Assembly (NCBI GenBank): GCA_950295325.1
Contig: OX485803.1
Location: 31,188,001 to 31,252,000 of the forward strand
Length of the DNA stretch: 64,000 nt
Reading direction: 5' to 3'
From: Polytrichum commune
Lineage: Eukaryota; Streptophyta; Polytrichopsida; Polytrichales; Polytrichaceae
Each line of letters starts with the position of its first letter. Position 1 is the stretch's first letter. Shown piece after piece: positions 1-11,990 of this stretch. The notes under the pieces are model-generated. The model saw only the letters and a list, made by a program, of their open reading frames with translations, did not search any database and had not been told where the DNA came from. The position numbers and the translations under genes are program-made.

Positions 1-194
1 CTACTTGATTCGAACGTTGTCTCGAATGCACCCTAAACTTCGTCTTGCCATTGATCTATTGTCGTTGTGAAGACTACCTTGCAACCCCGGATTTACAGTT
101 ATCTGGGATGGATACAAAATACAATGCATACCTGGCAGGTTAGGACACAGGTTTAGGTGACACCCATGGGTTGTTGTTACTTTAACCCTAACTT

Positions 195-420
195 CCTTAA
201 CCAGTCAGAATCCTAGTGTTTCCAAGTCCCGCCAGGTACATGTTGTGATCTTTTGGTTGTTTCCTTATTAATCTGAGGAATATTCCTCAGATTCCTCTAA
301 AATGATACATTGTTTTCCTGAGGTCTTGAACTTCAACTGGCTATTTCTCAAACTGAAACGGTTTATCTGTAACTAGTGGCCGGTTTATCATCCTCCCGCT
401 CATTTCCACTGTTCCTGCCT
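195..420 (+). repeat. Segment resembling the 3' end and 3' UTR of the MyoB-like gene
   Basis: This stretch aligns by eye with 15826-16030, the last codons and 3' flank of the myosin-binding-protein gene. Shared blocks in the same order include CAGTCA(A/G)AATC, GTTTCCAAGT, TCTTGAACTTCAAC and TTTCAAACT. Intervening bases are diverged. Upstream (1-194) I could not find matching coding sequence. It may be the tail of a paralogue lying before the window or a dispersed fragment. No expression or coding claim is made. Confidence 0.55.
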
Positions 421-2923
421 GCATGCACAAACAGTATATATAATACATACAAAATATTGTTGACTTCATAACTGCTGCAGTCATGACTTGGACATGATCT
501 CAAGCTCTGTCAGGCTTTAAGATTAGGTCAACCCTATGTGGAAACTCAGCTCGGTTCTAATAAGTTAGCTAATGAGTCATGTGGGCAACCCTCAAAGCTA
601 AGTTAAAGCCTGTCAAGATCCTCCACCTTCTCTATGGTGACTGCATGCATGGAGTCTTCTCATCGTCAATTATCAATTATCGGTGGTGCAGCAATTACTG
701 CGGCTTGCTATATATGTAGTGCTCAGCAGCAGCTACTTTAATTCCAAGGGTTCAAGAGAGGAGCATCATAACATTGTTCAGCCTCTGAGGCCCGTTCCCT
801 AGCCAAATACACCCTAGCTACCCTCCTCCGTAAACTCACTCCCTCTCTTATATCTTGAAACCCTAGGGAATGGATATTATGCTCACTTTCAATCTCTCTC
901 CTTGTTGTCACATTTACTTTCCATATATCATGGTTTTTTTGACTAATTATCATATTTAGTGTACTTCCACAATAGAAGTATGGGGATTGATTGGGGTTGA
1001 ACTACCTTAATGGTCCCTTTTTTGAGTGGAACCGGAAGTTTTGGAGGGTTTCTTTGACATATGAGCAATCCATCAAGGTTTTCAAGCCACGCGCTTGCTC
1101 TTACAATTGATTTTTTCAATTTGTGCCCAATTTTTTAAAGAAAAAAGCCATACGCTTGCACGCATCATGTTGTTATCATTGTAATAATTGTCATTATTGC
1201 AAGGTTGACTTTGTGTTATTCCATAATGTCATAAATTATAATAATTCTCTATTATCACGCATCCATGTTGATTCTACACACCTTAAAAATCCCATGTACT
1301 TTGGTTGCCACAAAGCGTTATATTAAGAAGGTTAGAGTGTATTAACTAGGCCCATTTGCCATTAACTGAAATACTAGTGAAGAGCAAGGGTTTGGGTTGG
1401 GACATGTAGATATCACCATGGTCAAGTGACCAAGCCGGTCTCCTTGTCTTTGTAGCCTCTTGACACAATCCCGGCTAGTAGACACTGATAGCTTGTTGCC
1501 TTACAAGATTATTATAAGAGTAACGCTAGTGATACATGACTAGAGTGACAAAATATACATTTATTTGAATGGAAGCATTTCATACGGTTCAAGTGAAAGT
1601 TGTCTATAATTACACCAGAAGTCTAAAAGTGAAATGAAAATATGCAATGTTCCATAAAATACAATTGCATTTCCGTTGTTCAGCTCTTACATAGGAGTTT
1701 CATTTTCCAAGATTTGGTCCTCATGGCTCCAAGAATCTGCAAGTTTTCAAAACTTAACTAATGTAATTAATTATAGACGAACAACCATCATGTCACTGCT
1801 ACTGTATTTTTTCTGGACACTCGGACACCAAGTAGCCTGCCAGAGAAAGCTTGAACTTGATGAAAACTTCAGAATTCATACCATACAGTATAAATAGTAT
1901 TACATTCACATCATTCTTTATTAAAAAGTGTGTAGGGGTTAAGTGACCTAGAATTTTGCGGCAATCATGTGTCTTTGGTTGGTTATAGATGAACAGCTTG
2001 TAAGCTCAGCTGATGAGTTTAAGTAGTAATAAATCAACACTCAGTGCACCACTCCAGCTTCATTATTGTTCCAATATTTCACCTTGGTGCAGCAGATCTA
2101 GATTATCAGCTCGCTGTCACAATTTCCACTTCATGAGGACAAGTCACCTACTTACGTCTTTATACCCCAACATATATATAATAAGAATCTGGGGTTTTCT
2201 TCTGTACACTGGGCTCAGGGTGTTATTTTTGTTTTTATTAATATTATTTTAAATAAATTTCTATGGTGGGTTTTATGAGTCAAGATGAAGAATATCATTT
2301 GCTTCTTTTTGTTGTTGTATCCAAATTTAAAGTTAGCGATAGGATGCAATTTTTTTGTTAAAAATTGGAGTTAGCTAAGGTCACAAGGAAGGGGTTGTAG
2401 TGGATGGCGTGTTGGCGACAACATATGTTGTGTACATTAAGGTATTGAGGTCTAGTATAGTAACATAATTGTTCCAATAGTGGCACCTACTAAGTTGAAG
2501 CTAGCTAGTTCAATCATCACTTGTCTCCAAGCTACTTGAAGCTACGTGAATTGGCTGGAGTACAGGGGAACATGCACACATGAATAGTAGCCCTGCCCCC
2601 GCCCCCCCTTACGTAGCATTGAAAGGCTCAAATTGAAAATGACCATCCTAATTTTGCACTGGACTCATACAAACTTCATTTATGTTGAAATTTAGTTGCT
2701 CCAATTTGACTCATGTTCACTAACCTACAATATGTATTTTTCAATTATTTTGACATTCCTAATGATATGAAATTTGCAAAAAACTCTACAAGTGATACTT
2801 TAAGGCCTCAGTACCTAACATTTGATGCGGAGTGGGCACTAACCTGCCAAACCGTCGTTGCTTCATTAGCTTTTTTTCACACTATTTTTGGTGCAATTGG
2901 GCGTCATGAAGGGCTCCCCCAAT

Positions 2924-2958
<35 letters not shown>

Positions 2959-3650
2959 TACATACATACATACATACATACATCATATATACATATTCAT
3001 TCATTTATTTTTAAAAGAAACACTATCTCCAACATGTACAAGAATCTAGACTTTTCTGCACACTGGGGTTGTGACCATTTGCCTACAAAATTTATGCGAC
3101 GACGACGAGCTACGAACATTGAATGCCTGCACGAAGTGCCAACATTCAAGTGCCTCACTCTTGTAGTGCGCCGGCCTCTACCCACAAAAGCGTGTGGAAT
3201 CGGCCAAGATGAAACTATTTGAGCTTGTCGATCTTAATCATATTCCTAGAGAGAGCTGTTGGAAGAAGTACCGCACGCCAGCTGCACTCAGAATGTGAAT
3301 TAGGTGCTTTAGAGCTTTGGTTTGTAATTTTTCTAGTATTTCAGTGAGGTCCCTGGTTTAGTCGGCCACTAGTTAATTGGGGGTCCTCGTATACGTTATA
3401 CAGGTTGATTGGTTTGTTGATTTCCAGAAGATGAGGTTGAGTGAGGTGGTCTGTGCCAGATGGTTGATGCTGGACCAACTGAAACAAAATTATATTCTTG
3501 ATTAATTCTACTAGTTCATTAGAGCTCGACCCAGAGAAGAGATGCAGGGCAGGACTTGTAACTTGAATGTAAACTGGTGGCCTGATGATCCTTCATTCGA
3601 CATATGCCGCAAGTTGCTAGACTTAGTCTAAAGTTCCAACCTATTTACAT
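421..3650. other. Region without a recognisable gene
   Basis: Only short shadow-type ORFs are present. The one at 2713-3222 (+) runs through a CA/TACA microsatellite and matches no family I know. Around 1500-1760 there is weak similarity to 41510-41710, an intron of the BBOF1-like gene, for example GCTCTTACAT followed by CCAAGA and TCATGG. This may be an old dispersed repeat. Confidence 0.5.
2927..2983. repeat. (CA)n(TACA)n compound microsatellite
   Basis: About a dozen CA dinucleotides are followed directly by about eight CATA tetranucleotides. This is a simple-sequence repeat in non-genic DNA. Confidence 0.95.
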
Positions 3651-3654
3651 TTCC

Positions 3655-4040
3655 ATTTGTTTGAGTCTAAAGTTCAGTGTTGGAAATATGTTCAATTGTT
3701 GAATCGAAAGTTGAATGTTGGAATGTTCAATGTTGAGTCGTCTAAAGTTCAATGTTGGAATGGTCATTGTTGAGTCTACAATTCAGTGTTGGAACGTTTA
3801 ATGTTGAGTCTACAGTTCAGTGTTTGAATGTTCAAGGTGGAGTCCTAATTTCCATGTAGGTATGTTCAATGTGTGAGTCTAAAGTTCAATGCTGGATCCT
3901 AAGTTCAGTGTTGGAATGTTCATGGTTGAGTCTACAGCTCAATGCAGGAATGTTGAATGTTGAGACCAAAGTTGTAACTTGGAATATTCAATGTGGACTA
4001 TAAAGTTCAATGTTGAGTCGAAAGTTGAATGTGACATTGT
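3655..4040 (+). repeat. Degenerate minisatellite, about 34-bp period
   Basis: About ten imperfect head-to-tail units are built on GAGTCTAAAGTTCAATGTT followed by GGAATGTTCAATGTT. The array ends about 90 bp before the start codon of the pseudokinase gene, so it lies in that gene's promoter or 5' leader. Units vary in length and sequence, which suggests an old array. Confidence 0.85.
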
Positions 4041-4130
4041 CGGAGTGGAGTTTGTGGGATTTCATTCTTTGGTGAAGAATTAGAGTGACTCACAAACTAG
4101 CAACATTCACATTAAAGGGAACTTCGGAGG

Positions 4131-7100
4131 ATGAGGAGCTGCCGCTCTTCCCACAAAGTGCGAAAGGCTGTGGTGGACTCACACAAGCCCTTGCGACCCA
4201 CCCCTCCACCACCACCAGATGACCATGCTTTGGAGACGACGGCGAAGACTGTACAAGTTTTCGGAGGATTGCCTCACCGCCTCCCAAAGCCACAACAATT
4301 CACTGCAAGCCAGCCGATGCCATTGCCACCAGATCCTCAACCTGGCAACAACGAAGATCAATCTACACCAAACAGGTCCAGGAATCCTCCTCCTCCACCC
4401 CCACCGCCTCCATTCTCCTCACCATCATCCTCCGGCCAATGCTCACCAATAAGTCAAGTACCGGAGCCTTGCAAATCGATTTTCGATCAAGAGCATCCTG
4501 GATCTCCTGCAGCACACATCGACCCTCCTCCGTGCACTAGTAGTTCTTCCTCCTCGACATCATCTGAATCAACTAATGGCTCAGCTTCCCCTCCCAGTTG
4601 GTACTGCAACCCTAATTCAGCCATCAAGCCCATTGCAACTCCGGCGGCTCCAGCTATGAATGTTGTTGTGGCAGATGATGTTAATGCTGTTCTTCCGGGG
4701 GGGCGGGATAGGTCGACATCATGTGGAATTTTGTCTCCACCCTCGGGGTTTCAATTCATTGCACCTAAGTATTCTTTGTCGGCAGTTCCAGAACCTGCGA
4801 TGTCTGAGTCGTCATCGTCGGCCTCTACGGCAGGCATTGCAGACATACGATGCGGTGATGATGTTCAGGTGTTCAGGTCGGAAGAGATCGAGAGAGCTTG
4901 GCGCAGTAGATTCTCCCCGGACCGCCGTGTGGCGGATCAGATCATGGGCGATGATGTAAGTGTATTTCGAGCATGGATGATTAATCGTGGAGGCTTGAAC
5001 AAGTCCATGGTGATGATCGTTCGGGAACAGTGCCGTTGCCTTCAGGTAATCGATTTATAGCCTCCGAACCATGATCTCCTCTTCATTGATATATCAGATT
5101 TACGACGTCTTCAAATTTGTGTTGCCTTAGCAAATCTAAGATGAAGCATCAACACGTTAGACCAACCAGATTGAAAATTGGACATTCCCTGATCTAGTTA
5201 TGGTTATCAGAAATGCATGTTTGTTGATTAATTCCTTAACACAACATACGGCTATGAATGTTTGTTCATGAGAGACTTAAGGATAACTCTATTTGCCTCA
5301 ATGTCGCACACATCATTGCTCTCGGTTACTCTAGGGAGTTAGCTTCTTTATCACTGTCTTGATGTATTTTTAGTTCCATAAGTTTTTTGGCCTCCCGGAA
5401 TTTAAAATCAAATTCATTCTGATTTCATTGCACGCCACCAGTTGATATCGACAAAATTTTTAATTATTCTTGACAGTGGTAATTGTTGTATGATATCTCA
5501 CAGGCATCAAGAGACTGGCATTCCAAATTGAACCTAATTTCTAACCTAGACGATCGCCACTTGTCCAAGTTAAGGGGATATTGCGTTGGTGAGGAGAAAT
5601 CAATAGAGAAAGTTGTAGAAGGCTCCGAGTCACATATAATTAGAAGAGACCACATGCTAGTGTATGAGCACACTTGTCATGGCAGCCTACGTGACTATCT
5701 ACTGGGAAGCTTGTGCAAGGCCCTCTTAGATTGGAAAACCAGGATCAAAATTGCCCTTGGCGCAGCTCGTGGATTAGCATACATCCACGACATTGCTCCA
5801 GTTGAGGTCAGAAACCTAATCTCATTTCATACATACATCATCATTTTGAAGTTTTCTTAATTAATCTTTTGAGATCATTACATTTTGATTAGGTAATTAG
5901 CACCTAACTTATTCCAAACTTCAGATGTTTGAGAAGTTTTCTGAATATTCCAAAGATGGACACATGGGATTTTGGGATTGACAAGTTTGTTGATTGTTTG
6001 AGTTTAATTGCACAGTGTATTTGGGGTGATTTATGTGAGTAAGGTAGACAATCCTTATTCAATTACTTTTCTTATTGGGACATTGACATCTAAGTGGTAT
6101 GTGCTTTGGTGTGGCTTCAAGAATGGACACCAAAAAGGCATGTATTTGAAAGAGATTGGATTGCATGCACAAAATACAACAACCATATTAGACTAAACAA
6201 TCAACACAATTGGGGGGGGGGGACCTATATAACCATTTAACAAGCACAAGGATATTCACTTTGTTAATGAATAAGATATTAATATGAGCTCCAAAGACTA
6301 TGGGGAATTTTGCTAACCATCTTGTACTAATTGCTCGTTTCATATGCTAGGAGAAAGTGGGTTAGTAAGTAAAAGTAACCATTTACAACCAATCTACCTT
6401 AGAGAAGTTGGTCTAATTGCTTTACTGACTGCAGGTTGTATACAAAGACTTCAAAAGCTCAAACATTTTGTTGGGCAATGGGTTCCATGTGAAACTGGCA
6501 GGCTGTGGTCTCCATGTCATCACACGGGACAAGAACAAGCTGGCCAGAGCATCATCAAAGGTGAGTTCAAATTTTTTCCCTGGCTTTACTGTCAATAGTT
6601 GCAAATTGCCAAGTGCCTTCAATCAAACCCACAAGTGAAGGTCTTCATGTACAGATAGTGTTTAACTTAGTATGTGGTAGTTTCCGTACAACCCCGATTT
6701 TTATTTATGGTGCACCAACTGGTGCAATGCACATTGATGTACATTTATGTAAGCAGAACACAAATCACATAGTAAACTATTCTGTCCAAATTCCTTAATT
6801 GCACGGTCCTTGTTACAGTATATCCTTTCTGTCCAAAGGGTGTACAAGTATCTGTATCAAAAAGCACATGGGAGAGGTGCCTCCATGTAGGCTCAAATAG
6901 ACACACAGTTAAGTCTCTTGCGTATAAATTCAATACATGTAGCTGGAGGTGCTACACAACATCTTAATGTCGTAAAATTATCGTGCTTGCACAGGTTTTC
7001 ACAAAAAGCCAAGCATCGGCTAAGAGGAACATCCAGAGCTTTGGCTTTACAATGCTTGAGCTACTCACAGGAAAATGTAGCAAAGATGATGAATTCTGCA

Positions 7101-7429
7101 AGGATGAGAAGCAATTCATCCAATGGGCTAAGCCTTACCTTCGGGACCACGACAAGCTTATGTCAGTCATTGACCCACAAATGAGGAGGCAATACTCTTC
7201 CAAGGGAGCCAAAAAACTGGGTGACCTCACACTGCAGTGCTTGAGAAAGGATCCAAAGAGAAGGCCAAATATTTCTGAGGTTATTGAAGTCCTGCAGACA
7301 ATAATCTCCCTGCCGCCTGTTGACAAGAAGAGTACTCTTCATTTAAGTGATTTGAGCAGATGCAGGTCTTTGAAGAGAGTTTATAATTTACCAATGGCCT
7401 TGTCACGAACAACCTCAAACAAAGTGTAG
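4131..7429 (+). CDS. Proline-rich receptor-like cytoplasmic pseudokinase
   Basis: Exons 4131-5045, 5504-5806, 6435-6560 and 6995-7429 all join in phase 0 and give about 592 residues. The first about 250 residues are low-complexity and proline/serine-rich (nine prolines near residue 86) with no signal peptide or membrane segment. The kinase fold follows and resembles plant RLCK/PERK-type kinases: LSKLRGYCVGEE, MLVYEHTCHGSLRDYL, LDWKTRIKIALGAARGLAYIH, then VVYKDFKSSNILL (residues 407-419), SFGFTMLELLTG and CLRKDPKRRPNISEV. Catalytic signatures are damaged. The glycine loop region (about 272) reads GDDVSVFRAW, the VAIK lysine position reads VMIVRE, and the DFG triplet reads GCG (429-431). The activation segment is short and has no APE. 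The catalytic-loop Asp (YKD) remains. The frame is intact, so it is more likely a maintained pseudokinase acting as a scaffold or allosteric partner than a dead gene. Intron 2 carries a MITE (6042-6399). The gene is convergent with the EDR2-like gene. Confidence 0.8.
6042..6399 (-). mobile_element. MITE family A copy in intron 2 of the pseudokinase
   Basis: Terminal inverted repeats AGGTAGA and TCTACCT are flanked by TA on both sides, a Tc1/mariner-type target duplication. The interior matches the other family A copies, for example CACCAAAAAGGCATG, GACCTATATAACCATTTAA and AATGAATAAGATATTAATATG. It is inserted in the opposite orientation to the copy at 43675. It is non-coding and non-autonomous. 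Confidence 0.8.
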
Positions 7430-9124
7430 TGGTCAGGCCAAGCGACTTTGAAACAATCATCACCCATATTTGATGACCCTGCCATGGCCTAACCACTAAG
7501 TCCAGTAATGGTAACGGGTTGCCCTGTCGTCGGTGGTAGTAGGCACCCAGTACCTACCTCCTCACACCTGTTACCTAGTTCGTAGAACTGGATCAAAGAT
7601 TCTTGGCTCAATGTCTTTCCAAGTTGCCCACTACTCCAGCAATTTGGCATACCTGGAAAGTACCAATGCAGAACCGATCCTTACTTAGGCTGTGTCTCCT
7701 CCCTCTTCAATTGCATCTTTGGTACAACAAATTGTTGTCCATGTGGCTGTGTTGCCAGAAATTCAATATAAGAAAGTTCTGAAAGTTCCAGACCATTTTT
7801 TCATTGTCAACCTGTTTCACTTGATGACTTCCAGGTCCACCGAAAAAACCAATGTTTTGTCTAACAGAAGAATCTCAAAGAGAAGCATATTCTTGTGGAG
7901 AAGTGCTTCCTTTCCAAATTGTCTCATATCCTTGTAAACTAGCTGCTGTCATATGGATCTTTTTCCCAGAACATACTCATGCTGCATTCCAGAACTGGAA
8001 TAAGAACTTCACATATTTCCAGTTGCCTTCAATATTATAAGGGTTGGTTCTAATTTTGAGAACTAATGTGTCCAGGTCTCAAGTCAAGGCGCAGGTAGTG
8101 ATCATGATCTGCAATGCATGAAGCAACACATGAAATGTGAAGATAGGTATTCTGAAGCACAAAAGTCTAACTAAAGCTAAATTATAACCTTCACTGTGTA
8201 TATGTGTAGCAATTTCACAATCTTACTATCTTCCGTGGCCTGTTGAAGGCAGACAATCTTCATGTGTCCGCTTTTTGGCATAAGGCACTGATAGTTTGGC
8301 TAGCTTGTATCCTGTAATGAGAAATGGTGAAGAGGGATAAAGAGGGAGCCTGTAGTTAGGAAGTCGAAAGCACATACCAGTTTCAGTATTTTCCAAGACC
8401 CAATGTCTCATTGGTCGAATTGAAAGCCTGGCTTATATTCTCTTTCCCCATCACTTGCCATACCACCATATCAACTGACCTCCAATGCTAAAAAATTATG
8501 TGGTTTATGCATACATCCTGGCAATACTAATTTTGCATCATTTACGAAATTGAGAGGACCAAGAGGAGTTTCTTGGTTGCTTGATTTTGTGATAGTTCCA
8601 TCAAAATTAGTTGCATGGGATCCCTTCATGTAAGAGTGCCCAGGTGTTGATGGTAAACGTCATTGTTGCTGTTATGTCCATTACCACATTTGTGATAGAG
8701 CTCCATCAGCAATTATATTTTAGCAGTAATAGCCAGAATGCAACTCTTGTCACTTGCATTGCCTGGATCGTAGTCCTCAAGGTCCACTTTCTAATCAGCA
8801 AAGCATGTACTAAGCACAAGACACCTGGATTTTTGGAAGCTGCCCATAGAAACTGCTAGCACATGTTATGGGGCACATTTAGATGGAGAAAAACAAGTCA
8901 GTCCACCCCGGATTGTGGCTAATAATCGAGAGCACTTCGACTTTGAAGCAGGTCTCCCAATAGCACCCCGGGGGCTGTTGAGTGAGATTTGTACAACACT
9001 TGTTTGACCAGCTGCACGCGTTTCCTCTATTTTACCACCAAAACCCAAAAAAAGAAAACCCATCATGTTATATCTGTGGTACATACACAAACAAAGTCCA
9101 AATAATATGCGAAATCCTTCATTC
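7430..9124. other. Intergenic, convergent 3' flanks
   Basis: This lies between the stop codons of the pseudokinase (+) and the EDR2-like gene (-). It presumably holds both 3' UTRs. No coding family, RNA gene or repeat was recognised; the ORFs here are short. Confidence 0.5.
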
Positions 9125-11094
9125 TCAAGGGTTAAGTATGTAGAAGAAGACCACACCTTCTCCAGTGGAGATACCTCCCCTGGACAAATCCAATGTGGGT
9201 ATAGCCACTGCGGCTTTCAACTCCAAATTGTGCAACCTAATGGAACCCAAGAGGCGCTCAGGCAGTTCGTCTATGGTCTGCCCCTCAAGAAGGAATGCAA
9301 TATCAACAGTGAGGGTGGTAACATAGCCGATGGCGAGTTGCACAACACCTGTAGCCACCATGGATGATCCGATATCCACATCAATGCTCATGTGCTTTTC
9401 AGATTGAGAAAATCTGCGGCACGGAATACCATCACTGTAGTATAATACAAAATGGCGGAAATCCTCTGTAGAGATAATGATGATGTTAACTTGCACCCAA
9501 ATAATTACAGTTTCTCAGACTCCATCTTTGATAGGAAGCCAATCAACTGTGACGCAACATCAATAATGAAGCTGCACTGGAGGGCTACCCCTGCCAGCAT
9601 GAGCATAATTGTTGTCAGGCCATCTGCAAAAGGAAGGAATATAGGAATCTTGCTAGATGAGGATTTACCGGCAAGTGAGGGCTTTGCCAAGGATGCAGAC
9701 AGCTTGCTCTCCAACTGCAGCCTTCACAATCCATGGCCCCTTGCAGACATTAGCAATCAGTTTGAGCCTTGATACCCTAAATTCACCATTATCTTTCAGA
9801 AATTGGGACACCAGGGAGCCCTCTGGACATTTCTCTGTCATCACGAAATATGCAATTGCACTGAGGTGATCGGGACTTGGAACCTGCACAACATCACACC
9901 TATCTCTGAACAGTCAAGATAGTGATGATTCAATTGGCTTTACACACTCCCTGTGGTTAATAAAGAAACTCAGTGTCTCGTTCTATTATAGCTTCAAGAA
10001 TAAATTTAAGAATCAAGGTCCTTGATTACATGTATGAATGTCAAGCATGTTCAAGTGGCAAGCTCTCATTAGTGGACACTTCATTTTTACATACCTAACT
10101 TCGAACAAAGCCTTCTTCCATTTACTAAGATGCAAAATAAATACATTGCCAAATAGAGTCCCACCTAGTGTATACTCTCCAAAATGCTTATTCGAAGCAT
10201 TCTCCATCCTACTTAACCACTATAGATATCGTTTAGGTGGTGTAGTGGTGTAGTAGGATATAGAAAGCTATGGATAAGCATCTTGGAGAGTATACACTTG
10301 GTAGTATTCTTTTTGGCAAGGTATTTAAGTTGCATCTTAGTAAATGGGAGAAGGCTTCGTCTGAAGATAGGTAGGTAACAATGAGGTGTCCACTGATGAG
10401 AGCTTTGGAATTTGATAATGCTTGGCATTCATTCTTATTCTTGAAGCTAGAAAAGAAAAGAGAACGTCCTTACAACTGCTTAAGAATACTATGTTTAGGG
10501 AGAACACCTACTTAAGAATGCTCTGATAATAATGTGAAACCCTAATACAAAATAACAAACCTTGGCTCAGAAATGTGAGTCTACAAACAGGAGACTGTCA
10601 ATAAACCAGATGCATTGTAGAGTTGTACCTACCTGTAAATTGAAAACCCACACAAAAGGCTGTGGCTTGCCAAGCTTCAGCTCATCCTCCAAGGCGAGCA
10701 TGACTCGGTTGTTTGGATGCTCCAAAACATTATCAATCCGAGCACTACTTGACAGCCAGTCGAATGCTAAAGGTTGCAGAATGCTCTCGGTTGCAGGGAC
10801 TTTGGCCTTGGTGGTCGTATAATCGGAGCCACGAACTACGAAACTGTCTTCCGAGGGAGTTGACCATCCCATTGTGTTTGTTGCCATGGCGTCAATCCTA
10901 GGAACAGGTCCGCTGTTCAAAAGTGGTGTCACCCACGATGTCTGTGTCGTTGCTTCTAGCACCGGAGTAATTGAAACGGCAGCAGCAACAGCAGCAGCAG
11001 CAGCAGCCTCCTCTTCCTCCAGGTCTGAATCCTCAAGAAATGGGTTACAATCTTCCAACCAGCTCCAAATTGTGTCTAAAATTTCTTGCTCCAT
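9125..11094 (-). CDS. EDR2-C (DUF1336) domain protein
   Basis: Minus-strand exons 11094-10633, 9883-9669 and 9413-9125 join to about 321 residues. An alternative acceptor at 9434 adds seven in-frame residues. The product matches the C-terminal domain of ENHANCED DISEASE RESISTANCE 2 and DUF1336 proteins: WSTPSEDSFVVRGSDY, FDWLSSSARIDNV, PFVWVFNLQ spliced to VPSPDHL, SRLKLIANVCKGPWIVKAAVG, HMSIDVDIGSS, and ELPERLLGSIRL near the end. The family's domain is thought to bind lipids or act in membrane and defence signalling; the substrate of this member is unknown. There is no PH or START domain, so it belongs to the short DUF1336-only type. A CAG microsatellite (about 10980-11008) encodes a poly-Ala run after an acidic stretch. 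The start is uncertain: Met at 11094 is the first in the frame, and the region 5' of it is tandemly triplicated. Intron 2 holds a fold-back element (9990-10450). Confidence 0.85.
9990..10450. mobile_element. Fold-back (hairpin) element in an EDR2-like intron
   Basis: The two halves are inverted copies around about 10228. The ends read CTTCAAGAATAA and TTATTCTTGAAG. Inside, AGTGTATACTCTCCAA pairs with TTGGAGAGTATACACT, and CCATTTACTAAGATGCAA with TTGCATCTTAGTAAATGG. Arms are about 220 bp with scattered mismatches. A transcript of the intron in either direction could fold into a long hairpin. No coding capacity was seen. Confidence 0.8.
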
Positions 11095-11990
11095 GTCCAC
11101 CTTCCACAATGTGCCACAGTGGTCTTCCCTGCAAAGTCCTCATAATCCAGCTCCACGCCATTGAAGGTTTAGGTCACTCTCGACCTCTTCAGCTTTCTTA
11201 TGCGGCGCAGACATCCTTCATGTCATTTTGACAAACAATTACCACCGCACGAAACAGAAGCATTCACATAACAGCATAACAATTCATACAGGCTTGCAAT
11301 TCTTTTCATGGACTTCAGAGGGTGTCATCCATGATGTTTGTGTAGTTGCTTCTTGCACAGGGATAATTGGAGCTGCCTCGCCCTCAGGGTAAGATCGGAA
11401 TCCTCAAGGAATGGGATACACTCTTCCAACAAGCTCCAAATTGTGTCTTTAAAATCTTGCTCCATGTCTACTTCCATCCAAGATGTGCCACAGTGGTCTT
11501 CCCTGCAAAGACCACATGATCCAGCTCCACTCCACTGAAGAATTAGGTCACTCCCAACCTCTTCAGGTTTCTTATGTGGGGCAGACATCCTTCATGTCAT
11601 TTTGACAAACTATTTCCACCTCACGAAATAGTGATATTCACAGAATAAATAACAACACATACAGGCTTGCAATTAGGTTCTTGGACTTAAGAGGGTTGTT
11701 ACCTATGATGAATCCTCAAGAAATGGGTTGCACTCTTCCAACCAGCGCCGAATCTTGTCTATAACTTCTTGCTCCATGTCTACCTTCTTCCACAATATGC
11801 CAGTGGTCTTCCCTGCAAAGACCTCATAATCCAGCTCCACGCCATTGAAGATTTAGGTCACTCCCAACCTCTTCAGCTTTCTTGCGTGGGACAGACATCC
11901 TTCATGTCATTGTGACAGACTAATCCCACCGCACAAACCAGAAGTATTCTCACAGTACAGATATATAACAAAACATACAGGCTTGAAACT
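11027..11990 (-). repeat. Three tandem copies of the EDR2-like 5' exon region
   Basis: Units begin at about 11027, 11399 and 11712, marked by GAATCCTCAAG(A/G)AATGGG, and each runs through CAGACATCCTTCATGTCATT to ACAGGCTTG. Each unit has its own minus-strand ATG, at 11214, 11588 and 11898, opening MSAPHKK or MSVPRKK. Copy 2 (11588-11325) stays open for 87 residues. Copies 1 and 3 hit TGA after about 24 codons. Each also carries a version of the DTIWSWLEE-CNPFLEDS segment found at the start of the modelled protein. These may be alternative first exons or decayed duplicates. Confidence 0.8.

Noticed and set aside
2713-3222. 169-codon plus-strand ORF
   Set aside because: It runs through the CA/TACA microsatellite (poly Thr-His/Tyr-Ile-His) and has no recognisable domain.
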